A stretch of 64,000 nt of DNA. Origin: Onthophagus taurus (taxonomy: Eukaryota; Arthropoda; Insecta; Coleoptera; Scarabaeidae). Shown here piece by piece: positions 1 through 11,500 of the stretch. Every line of letters starts with the position of its first letter. The stretch's first letter is position 1. Where the stretch lies: NCBI RefSeq assembly GCF_036711975.1, contig NC_091976.1, forward strand, positions 5,642,001 to 5,706,000, given 5' to 3'. The notes under the pieces were generated by a model. It was not told where the DNA came from, did not search any database, and saw nothing but the letters and a program-made list of their open reading frames with translations. The translations under genes were made by a program, and so were the position numbers.

Positions 1-1480
1 AAAATATGGGGTGTGCCATTTAAAAAAATGAAGTTATGGTAGTTCCAAATTTCGAAAAGTTAACGTGCCATAGTAAAGTGACCAAACGTTCTAGACAACC
101 GTTCTCGGCGCCAAAACATACTCCATCATGTTGCTTAAGCATGTTCTCAATCCTAAATTGATATCCCAAAAATTGAGTGTTTTCTAATTTTTTGAACAAA
201 TGTCTGCTGGAGCAGATTTTTCTAGAAAAATTCGAATAACTCGAGAACGACCGAATCAAATTGCAAAAAGTAAAGTTATTTATAAACCTTCAAAACAGAC
301 AAATCCAAATATGTAAAAATATACAGGCTGTTCCATTTAGAAAAATAAAGTAGGTGGCGACTTCCGAGTGCTAGAAATCTGAAAATATTTTAGTCGAAGA
401 GAACGCAATTGATAATACTTAAGTCTGAATTCTCAAATTTTTATTTTGGCAGAACCCCAGAAACGTCTAATGACCGGTCTTGTTGAGACACCCTGTATAT
501 TTGTTCTTGTTTTATAATAAAATAAGTTTTATTAATTTAATCTGCTCTTTGTTTATGAGTTTATGCTTTAATTCATTGTAACCAACTATCTTGATATTAC
601 TTATAAATATAATCTCGTTTTTCTTTTATTTCCAAAGCCTACTTTTTCAAAATCCGCACATATAAGTTTTAAAGTTGTATATTTCAAAAAAGACTTGAAC
701 GAAATATCAAGTGTGCTATATTTTTGGAAAGGAAATTTTATGCTTTCATCGAATTAGCAAAAATATATAGGATGATCCATTTAAAAAAATCATTTTTATG
801 TCAATAACTGTTAAAATATTGCTTTGAGGGAAAGCTAACTTATTCCATCGAATTCTACCTAAAAAGTTGCTTTGGAAATGTTTTCACAGAAGGGAAGATT
901 TATTAATAAGAAAAAAGTTATGACGACTTTTCGAAAATGCACTTTTTTGAAAAACAGTCTGTATCTCTGAAACCGTAAGAGATATCGATATGCTGTTTTC
1001 GCCATTAAGTTTCTTATAAAAATCGAGCCTTAGACACTGATATCGTTTTTCCTGTATCTCTTATAGAAATAGGAGTTTTCCTTTAAAAGTGCCCAATTTG
1101 GCCCATCTGTACTTTGTTGCGTACGTGGGACACCTGTATATTGGACAAATGAGAATGGATATTCGCGACGTACATATGTAACTACATTTTTATTGCGCAT
1201 GTCCTACATATTAATTTGTTAACTTTAAAAAAGAACTTTTTCTTGATTAAATTTTTCCGATTTTGGAATGAGTTTTTTCGTCAAATTTTCAAATTTCCAG
1301 AAATTTGCAAATAAAAGGTTTATTTTTTCCATTTTTAATTAACTTATTAAAAGCTTAATGTGATTTTCGGTATGTTCTACACTTTTTAACACTTTATTTT
1401 TATTTTAAACATGTTTTTTGAGTCATTTCACATTGATTAAAAAAATCATCAATTTTTAAGCCACATGATGATTCTTGAAT
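1..1480. repeat. MITE-rich flank without recognised gene
   Basis: No protein-coding segment is recognised here on either strand. The stretch holds several short non-autonomous transposon-like pieces. One runs about 323-497, from TATACAGGCTGTTCC to GAGACACCCTGTATA. Another runs about 764-1140, from TATATAGGATGATCC to GTGGGACACCTGTATA. The first 300 bases begin with a related terminus (ATATGGGGTGTGCCATTT). Such CAGGGTG-like ends next to TA are common in insect mariner-type MITEs; the family assignment is inference. Later exons of the zinc-finger gene at 1535-2200 may lie left of the window. Confidence 0.5.
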
Positions 1481-1534
1481 TTTTCTAAAACTTATTAACA
1501 AACTTTATTAACTCAATTCTTAATAATAACTTAC

Positions 1535-2200
1535 TTTTTCGTTGACATTCTCTTCTATGCTCCAAAAACAAACTCCATTTATCGAGAACATCTCCGCATT
1601 CACAAGTGTACGTATTTAAGTGTACCCTTTTATGTCGATTGCAATCCCTAACCGTAACAAATCCTTTGTCACATTGATCGCATTTAAAAGGCAATTCTCC
1701 TGTATGAACATAAGAGTGTTGTTGTAAATGCCGTTTTCTTAAAAATCCTTGAGAACATTGTTTGCAATTAAAGGGATAAACTCGTTTAGGATCATGACAT
1801 CTTTGAATATGCTTTTTAAGCCCCCATTTATTCGCAATTTCTCGATTACAATCATCGAAAGGACATGTTAATCTTTCTGTTCCATTTTCATGTTTGATTT
1901 TTTGATGTCTCCTCAAATGGGAAGAGTTTGTGTATGCTTTAGTGCAATTACTACATTGAAATGGACGCTGAAATTACTCATATAAGTGTGTTGTTTTAAA
2001 TAGTTACGTTAATATACCTCTCCGGTGTGTAATCGGATGTGATTAATTAATTTACGATTTTTTGAGAACGCTGCTAAACATCCGGCGTGAGTACATTTAA
2101 ATTTCTTTTCTTTATTATTAGAAATCGATTCGTCACTACTCGTTTCTGTCTCTGTTGAGGTGAAATCGGATAAATTAGTTTTTAAATCAGAACGTCCCAT
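1535..2200 (-). CDS. C2H2 zinc-finger protein, TFIIIA-like (partial)
   Basis: Two exons are visible. Exon 1 is 2200-2018 (61 codons from the only good ATG). Exon 2 is 1967-1535. The 50-bp intron 2017-1968 has clean GT and CAG borders and joins in phase 0, giving the linker TGE-RPF between fingers. Six C2H2 fingers follow an acidic, serine-rich N-terminus: C-x4-C types near residues 36 and 93 mixed with C-x2-C types, ending in a short C-x-C finger (TCECGD). Mixed spacing, short linkers and no KRAB, ZAD or BTB domain resemble transcription factor IIIA, which binds the 5S rRNA gene and 5S RNA. TFIIIA normally has nine fingers. A strong donor (GTAAGT) at 1534 in phase 1 suggests further exons outside the window; otherwise the frame stops at 1485. 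The TFIIIA identity is moderate, the zinc-finger call is secure. Confidence 0.75.
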
Positions 2201-2563
2201 TTTATTTCGATTTTTTGAGGTTATGTGAGGTTATGTTCGGAAACTTCAAATTTCAACGTGCTGTCAATAAAATAAGGAATGTTCGATTCACTTAGTTTTA
2301 TGTCATTCAAATTAATAAATAAATTTATTTAAAATTATTTACTCAATTTATATTAAATAATGCAAATTTTTATTGCTATATTATTCTAATTTTTAATTAT
2401 TAATCTAATTATTTATTAAATAAAATCACTCTTTTTAGTTGACAGCGTTGACAACTGACTTAACCTTAAAATTTTTCAATCAGCCCGATTTATCAAAAAA
2501 ACATTCCATTAAACCGTTGACTTTAATTTTATTTTTGTATTTTATCATTAAAAAACCATAAAT
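2201..2563. promoter_or_regulatory. Divergent promoter region, zinc-finger gene / CCDC22
   Basis: A 363-bp AT-rich spacer separates the start codons of the minus-strand zinc-finger gene and plus-strand CCDC22. Head-to-head housekeeping genes usually share such a spacer as a bidirectional promoter. No clear TATA box or other element can be singled out, so this rests on geometry only. Confidence 0.4.
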
Positions 2564-5500
2564 ATGGAGGAAGTTGACAATATAATAATAGAATCTTTAA
2601 AAAACATTAATTGGTGGGTAAATAAACATAACCTCACTTTATTTTTATTAAATTTATTTTATGTACAGTTCGATAGATGAGGAAATAACAGCGATTAAAC
2701 ATTTCGAACCAAATCTAGTCGTAGACGCTGTATCTTGCTGTTTAGAGATGATTACTCCTCAAATAAAACATCCTCATAAATTACCTGCTTCAATGAGTGG
2801 TCGTTTAAATCTTGCTACAAATCTGGCTGAAGCAATAAGAGATTTGGGATTTCGAGGTGATATTGGATATCAAACAATCCTCTATTGCAATGAAATTGAA
2901 TTAAGGAGAGTTTTAATGTTTCTAATTGAGCGATTACCTCGAGAAAACGATGACAGTTTACCATTACAAGAACTTGGTATAACTCAACAATTAAAGAGAA
3001 AAATAAATGAAAACGTGAGATTGTGTTTGAGTAAACCTTGGGTTCCATCAAATTTATTAATTAGTGGTGTTAGAAAATGTGGAAATATTTATTTCCAACA
3101 AAGTTATATGAATGTTTATCCACTAAAAAGTGAGGTGATTAAAGTACCTCAATGTTGTAAAAGTGTTAATGAAAATCGCAAACAATATTGGGTGCATAAC
3201 ATGTTAGATGTTACAAAGCAATGCACTGAAAGGAATTTAATTGCATCCTTATTGTTTAAAGATTACGATTTGAAATCTGTAACAATGCAAAGTGAAAATG
3301 AAATGTGTATAAATAAAGATGTAGTGGATGATGGATGTGTTAAGAAGGTTAATTTTAATAAAGTGAGTCAAGAAGAATGTGTAGGGAAAGAAAATATTAA
3401 TAATGAAGGCCAAAACTTATTGATCATAGAAGATGAAAAATTAAAAATTCAAAGATTACAAGATGAAGTAAAATTCAATAGAATCAAATTAAAAGAAGTA
3501 ATGTTTTTTATTACGTTTTAATTAAGTAAAATATTTAATAATTCCCGATAGATTTTAGATAAAAAAAATAAAGAAGAATCGATCCTAAAAGAACACATCA
3601 CGCAATATAAAATAAAATCAAAAACGTTAGCGGTACTTTCGGATGAAGAAAACTTATTAAAATTAAAGAATTTGGTACAAAATGGAAACAATAAATTAGA
3701 AACGCTAAAACAACAATGGAATGAGGTTCAAACACCTTTATTGCGAGAATATGAAGAGTTGCAAGAAAATAGTAATCACAAAGATGTAAAGAATATTATA
3801 TGTGGCTGAAGTTAGATTCATATTCGAATCTGTACCAGATTCAGATTCATAAAATTACAGTTGACCAGACAAGTATTGAACTTATCAATTGAAAAATCGT
3901 TTTCTGAAACTACAGAAGTTGTACCCATCTGTGACTACCCTGGATAATTCGAATAGACCCTCTAGTATGTTCCCTATCTACCCTCACCCCAAGATTTGCT
4001 GTAGGGGCCAAGTGGTGAATTTTTTAATATTCCTCGTTTTCAATACCATACCTAAGTATGGGATAGACTGGGACTAGTCTAAATTATTGCATTAGGTCCT
4101 CTGGTATCCTTCTAGCCCATCAGCACCCCCAGATTTGCCGTAGGGGCCGAAGGGTGAATTTTTTTAGTATTCCTCGTTTTCAATATCAAATTTAACCCTG
4201 ATTTTCTCAATAACTAGAAACTGCAGCACCCTGGGACTACTCTAGATTATTGCATTAGGTCCTCTGGTATCCTTCTAGCCCATCAGCACCCCCAGATTTG
4301 CCGTAGAGGCCGAAGGGTGAATTTTTTAATATTTCTCTATATCTCAGATTTTCAAGAGCAAATTTAAACATTACTTTCTCAATAACTAGAGACTGCAGCA
4401 CCCTGGGACTAGTCTAGATTATTGCATTAGGTCCTCTGGTATCCTTCTAGCCCATCAGCACCCCCAGATTTTCCGTAGGGTCGAGGGGTGAATTTTTTAA
4501 TATTTTATGTTTTCAAGAGCAAATTTAAACATTATTTTCTCAATAAATAGAGACTGCAGCACCCTGGGACTAGTCTAGATTATTGCATTAGGTCCTCTGG
4601 TATCCTTCTAGACCGTCAGCACCCCCAGATTTGCCGTAAGGGCCGAAGGGTGAATTTTTTAATATTTCTCGTTTTCAAGAGCAAATTTAAACATTATTTT
4701 CTCAATAACTAGAGACTGCAGCACCCTAGGACGAGTCTAGATTATTGCATTAGGTCCTCTGGTATCCTAGCCCATCAGCACCCCCAGATTTGCCGTAGGG
4801 GCCGAAGGGTGAATTTTTTAATATTCCTCGTTTTCAAGAGCAAATTTAAACATTATTTTCTCAATAAATAGAGACTGTAGCACCCTGGGACTAGTCTAGA
4901 TTATTGCATTAGGTCCTCTGGTATCCTTCTAGCCCATCAGCAGCCCCAGATTTGCCGAAGGGTGAATTTTTTAATATTCCTCGTTTTCAAGAGCAAATTT
5001 AAACATTATTTTCTCAATAAATAGAGACTGTAGCACCCTGGGACTAGTCTAGATTATTGCATTAGGTCCTCTGGTATCCTTCTACCCATCAGCAGCCCCA
5101 GATTTGCCGTAGGGGCCGAAGGGTGAATTTTTTAATATTCCTCGTTTTCAAGAGCAAATTTAAACCTTATTTTCACAATAACTAGAGACTGCAGCACCCT
5201 GCGACAGGGTACAGAAGTTGTAGCAATCTGCGACTACCCTGGATAATTTGAATAGACCCTCTAGTATGTTCCCTATCTACCCTCATCCCAAGATTTGCTG
5301 TAGGGGCCGAGGGGTGAATTTTTTAATATTCCTCGTTTTCGATACCATACCTAAGTATGGGATAGACTGGGACTAGTCTAAATTATTGCATTAGGTCCTC
5401 TGCTATCCTTCTAGCCCATCAGCAACCGCAGATTAGTCGTAGGGGCCGAAGGGTGAATTTTTTAATATACCTCGTTTTCAATAGCAAAATTATTTTCTGA

Positions 5501-8500
5501 AGAACTAAAGTCTACAGCGCCCTAGGACTGGTTTAGATTATTATATTTAAAATTTATTCAATATTTAGTTTGATTTGAAATTATAATTTTCATATGGCGT
5601 TTACTTCTTTATTAATGAAACTTGAACGACACTTTTCTAAATTTTGAGAACCATTAAAGCATTTAAATTGAAAAAGATTGCAGGTAAATATGAAGGTAAC
5701 GGGAGACGCTTGTTCAAAAGACATGTTTGGTGGAATATTGGCACAATTTTTAAAATGATACCACCGTTGACATTGATTGCAACAAATGTATTGCGATTCG
5801 TTATAGAGACCACACCTAGGGCAGTACTTTTTAATATTTTCAGAATTTTCCAACAAGTACGTTTGTAGCCTAAACCGGTATTCCTCTGTATCCAATTGTT
5901 TATTTACATAAAAAAGATCATTAATATTACCACGTTCTCCTATAACGTTCATAAAATATATAACAAATATTCCACAATTTGTGCTATCTGTTTGTTTAGG
6001 CTATTTGTGGTCTTTAGCCATTTTCCAACCTTTAATATTTATTTGTTCATTACGACTTTTTGTTTTATTACACCTTTGGAAAAACTTTTTAATTTTGTTA
6101 AATATATTATTGTCCGTATTTGTTTGACCGGAATCGAGTAAATAAATTAATTTTTCTGACATACTTAAAACTATTAATATCCGTAAACTATAATTAGTAA
6201 ATAGAGTTTACGTTATATGGAATAAATACGTACTTATAATTATTTACATTTTCCACGAATACTTTTAAATTTACGCAATCGTTTCCGGAAAACATAAATT
6301 GCACTGAGAGAATCTAAATCTAATCTTTATTATCTATTAGTCATTTTTTTTAAATATGAAAGCGCAAATGCATCGATGCATTAGTCTGACAACCACTTAT
6401 CTGTTAATGTTTTTGAATTAACTATTGTAGAATTTTTACTTGAATGTAGCAGTAAAAAATCGTCGCTCATTAATTTAATAGTGGTGTTACGGTACTTGTA
6501 TATTCCAATCAAAAAAATTTGGGTGTTTTGTAAATTTTGATTTATTTTTATTGCTTTCAAGAGGACCAGAGGACCTAATGCAATAATCTAAACTAGTCCC
6601 GGAATGCTGCAGTCTCTAGTTATTGAGAAAATAATGTTTAAATTTGCTCTTGAAAACGGGGAATATTAAAAAATTCTCCCCTCGGCCCCTACGGCAAATC
6701 TGGGGGTGCTGGTGGGCTAGAAGGATACCAGAGGCTCTAATGCAATAATCTAGACTAGTACCAGGGTGCTGCAGTGTCTAGCTATTGAGAAATTAATGTT
6801 CCCATTTGATATTGAAAACGAGGAATATTAAAAAATTCATCCATCGGCCTCTACGGCAAATCTGGGGGTGCTGGTGAGCTAGAAGGATACCAGAGAACCT
6901 AATGCAATAATCTAAACTAGTGCCAGGATGCTGCAGTCTGTAGTTATTCAGAAAATAAAGTTTAAATTTGATATTGAAAACGAGGAATATTAAAAAATTC
7001 ACCCTTCGGCCCCTACGGCAAATCTGGGGGTGCTGATGGTCTAGAAGGATACCAGAGTACCTAATGCAATAATCTAGATTACTCACAGGGTGCTGCAGTC
7101 CTTAGTTGTTGAAGAAATAATTTTTAACTTTGCTATTAAAATCGATGAGTATTCAAATATTCATCAGTCTGCCTCTATGTAAATCTGGGGGTGAGGGTAG
7201 ACTGTTTAATTTTTAATTTTGCTATTGAAAACGAGGTATATTAAAAAATTCACCCTTCGGCCCCTACGACTAATCTGCGGTTGCTGATGGGCTAGAAGGA
7301 TACCAGAGGACCTAATGCAATAATTTAGACTAGTCCCAGTCTATCCCATACTTAGGTATGGTATCGAAAACGAGGAATATTAAAAAATTCACCCCTCAGC
7401 TCCTACAGCAAATCTTGGGATGAGGGTAGATAGGGAACATACTAGAGGGTCTATTCGAATTATCCAGTGTAGTCGCAGATTGCTACAACTTCTGTAGTTT
7501 TAGAAAACGATTTTTCAATTGATATGTTCAATACTTGTCTGGTCAACTGTAATTTTATGAATCTGAATCTGATACAGATTCGTATATGAATCTAACTTCA
7601 GCCACATGTAAAGAATTACCTATGTGAAGTTAATCCCCATTTTTCTAGCCCCCAATTAGATAGGATTAGACTCGACCGATTTTGATAAACAATATCTCAT
7701 TTGAAAGCTTAATTCTTGATTCGAAATCTCTTTCAAATTTACCCGAAAATAACACAAAAATTACCATTTTTAAGTGGTCATAACTCGTAAACGATGTACT
7801 CGATTATGAAAATCTATACATTATTCGATTCGTCATAGTTTCTTCTATGAAAATTACAAAATGCCTGATCTCAATTCTGTCCATTTAACCTTGTACAGCC
7901 CTCGGAATGACACTGTGTTCGGCTTGTTATTTATGCACGTATAGACGCCCGAAAGTTTAGGCCCCAATTAGGAAAAAATTACTATGTATAACTGAAGAAC
8001 AGTTTTTAACGGATTTTAATGTTTTATATCTCAAACGAAAGCTTACGTTCGATCCCTCCTCTGCAGTGATAGATTCCTGCTCTTGAGATAACTTTTTTAA
8101 TAATGAAATTACTTCATCGGTAATAATCTCTATTTTCTTAGGACCGAGACTTCTGCAGTTTGTAATTAGCGGATCTGGCGAAACTAATAACATATTGAAC
8201 AGATCCTTGGTGTTGATGTTTCTGAACGTTTTTCTAGCGGGATCCCTCCGAGACCTTCGACAATCCTTGCTGCGCGCAACCTAAGAAAGCTGTCCAATAG
8301 GCAGAAGAGAATATTTAACAATGTCCATTTCATGAATTAACAGTTTATGAACACTTGCCGGCATGTAATACTAATTATATAATTGAATATACAATTTAGC
8401 AGTGTCTATGGCATATTCTTCAAATGTTTCCAAATTTATTTCGTATCCACTTCTAATTATATCTCATAGTATCTCATTCACTCCTGTGATCGCACTGGAT

Positions 8501-11500
8501 AGCGATGGATTAGAAAAATATCTTCGAGCAGTGTTGCCATCATTACTTATTCCATCATTTCCTTGCGAAAGCGATCTTGAATTAATCTTTTTCTTGTCCA
8601 CATTTTCCGGGCCTTTTTTCTCACTTGTCAGGGTTGAACTTCAAATCTGTAAGTAATGTGCAGCAGATATTCGAAGCATCTTATTCACGCGGGGTGACTT
8701 GATAACCCAAAAATGAATGGCCCTTCATCAACAGGCGTTGATGCGAGTCTAGCCAAGTTATTCATTTCTTTAGGTGTTGCACCATAGATATAACACTTGA
8801 AATGACTCTTGTGCAATAACACTGCAGACCTTTTCGTCATCACCATTTTGTGATCCACAAATATGTCTTTGCCTTCATTTGTAATATGGGTCGGAGAAAG
8901 ACCTTTTATTTCTGTTTCCACTTTGTCCTGATGCGCCATCTATGTTTGTATCTATATTTTTTTAAAATATCACTGATACTGCCAACTAAACGTTGAATAC
9001 TGTGATCAAACAAAGCTTGAAGCTTTACTTCGGCAGTAATCTCCGTGACAGCTATACCATCCGGATAACACCCCTTCTTTGCTTTTAAAAGCTTGTGATA
9101 AGAAGGGTAGATATTCGCGTTTTGTAGTTTTGCTTGGTTACAAATTAACAAGTATTGTTTTTTTGTTAATTTCACATCCACATATAGTGCTAAGGCTTTG
9201 TCGCCTCTTAATGTTATTGGTACAGGTTTGTCAGGACTTTTATATGCTTTCTTAGTTCTTGTCGCTCTCATTGGAGAAATTTCAATTTGTTCCACAATTT
9301 CGGTTTTGAGCGTAGACTAATCTGGGCTGCGTAAACCAGCTCTGCAGAAGTTAATTGTGCCACTACAGGTAGTAAACGTCTTTAATTTGTTTTGTCACTT
9401 ACTTCTTCGAAAACTTGTTTGGACGACCCAAATGTGCCTTTGGCGATGAAACATCACGAGAAGAGCCTGTTTATTGAAGCCGCGTTTAAAACAATTCCAA
9501 GAAATTAAACTATGCCGTCGAACCATTTGGCCTTTCTTGTTAAAAGGTTTTTTAGTATATGATGACATTTTTACCAGCGGTCTTTTAAATGCACACAAAA
9601 ATCTTCAGTCACTTTTTTCACACATCCGGTTACGTGATGATCGCAGTTTTCTAGTCTTAATTTGTCTGTTATATAACTGTAGACACTGTAGTTTCTATTG
9701 GAAACATTTGCTTCACATCGCCACGCGTCGAACATAGCTCTTCGAGTGAGTTCGTTGTTGATTTAACCAACCATTTTTAGAAAAAGTTGGATGCAAACGG
9801 AGAATTTTATATTAGCTTGACTAAAGTCGGACAATTATGGTAAAATTTACATTACATCATTCGTTTCTTAATGACGTCGTAATAATATTTTAAAAAAGCA
9901 CATGTACTAACTGCAAGACACTTTACATACCTTTAGATGAAATTTTAGAAACAGAACTGCAATTGCTAGACGCTGTTTCAAAAAAACAGGGCTGATAAAT
10001 GTAACGATTTAAGAGGCTGCTGTAGATCCTTTCCTACATGCGATTGCCAAAAAACCCCGAACAAACGGGCAGATTCCTGTCAATTGTCAATTTATGGAGA
10101 CATTAGAAAGTAGTTTGCAATTGTTACAAACCACTTAATAAGAAAACCCTTTGTGCATTTTATCCAGCTAATATAGCAGGTTAAACCACTGTGCGTCTGG
10201 CTGAATGCGTATATCGAACCGCACGATTCAAAATATTTAAGGATTCCGATTAAAACACAAAAAACCAATTAATCAAACACATCAATAAATTATCTCCTTA
10301 ATTACTTGACCAATTTTAGTCATCAACGTCACAATCGAAAGTATGATACATAATTCATTTTTTTTTATAGTATGCATAGCACAATTGTAGAACACAATAT
10401 TGTATAACAAAATTAAACGAAATAATGTTTTGCAGCCTTTCCCAGTGGTCGAGACTGCTTTACACATAATATAGATAAATATTATCATATTTTTAGAGTT
10501 TTAAGATCAAAACACCGATACGCGGAACACACATTTCAGTTATTACCTACTGTTTTTGTTATAATTCCGCATTATTGCTCGTGTTCTGCAGGCGACGCAG
10601 AATATCCTCGTTGCCGAGAAGCTGGATGGCCTCGATGTTGGGATGTTCGTGCGTTCTCGTCTCATGTTTAAATGCGAATGATGCAATTTCTGATGACACC
10701 GATGCTACTTTCAAGTCGCAATGGAGGTCGCTGTTTCTTATATACCAAGGTGCATTCACTATGCACCTTAGTACTTTGTTTTGGAATCTTTGAATCAGAC
10801 TTGCATTTGACTTGCAGGTCCAAATCCACAGTTGGATTCCGTATGTCCATTTTCGTTTTAATACTTGCTTGTATATTAGCAACTTGTTTCTTAGTGATAA
10901 CGTAGATTTTCTGCCAATAAGCCAATATAGGTGTCTAAATTTGATATCAAGTTCTTCACATTTTTTTTGACGTGATCTTTCCATTTGTGTTTGGCATCCA
11001 ACGTCATACCAAGATATTTTTCGGTGTCGGCGTAAGGGACTGCAGTGCCATTTAAGTGTACCAGGACGTAGTTTACTTTTTTATAAGTAATGTTTATGTA
11101 TGTCGATTTATTTGTATTTAATTTTATTAGCCATCGTTTGGTCCAGTTTTCTATTGAATTTAAGGCCAATTGTAACTTATTTGCTCCAACTACTTCATTT
11201 TCTGCAACAGCCAAGATCGCTGTGTCATCTGCGAATGTAGCTGTTAAAGTTTCTGTTGTCTGAGGAAGGTCGAATGTGTAGAGTAAGTACAGTGTTGGGC
11301 CAAGTACACTTATTTGAGGAACACCGGTTTGTATTTCATGTAGTGGTGAGTAAGTGTTTTCGTGTGTGGGTGGTAGTATTTGGTCTAGTTTGTAATTTTG
11401 TCTAGTTTTATTAGTTAGTGATAAAAAGGGTTCTTTGTTATATATGTGCTTTGTTATTTAGAGTAATAATTTACTGCTGAGTGATCTGAGTCCAGCCCTA

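Noticed and set aside
3870-5540. Tandem repeats as a CRISPR array or centromeric satellite
   Set aside because: Units are about 160 bp without spacers and are mirrored in the other arm, which fits foldback arms.
6793-7086. 97-codon minus-strand frame
   Set aside because: It is the tandem-repeat unit of the foldback arm read as protein; its internal repeat equals the DNA repeat.
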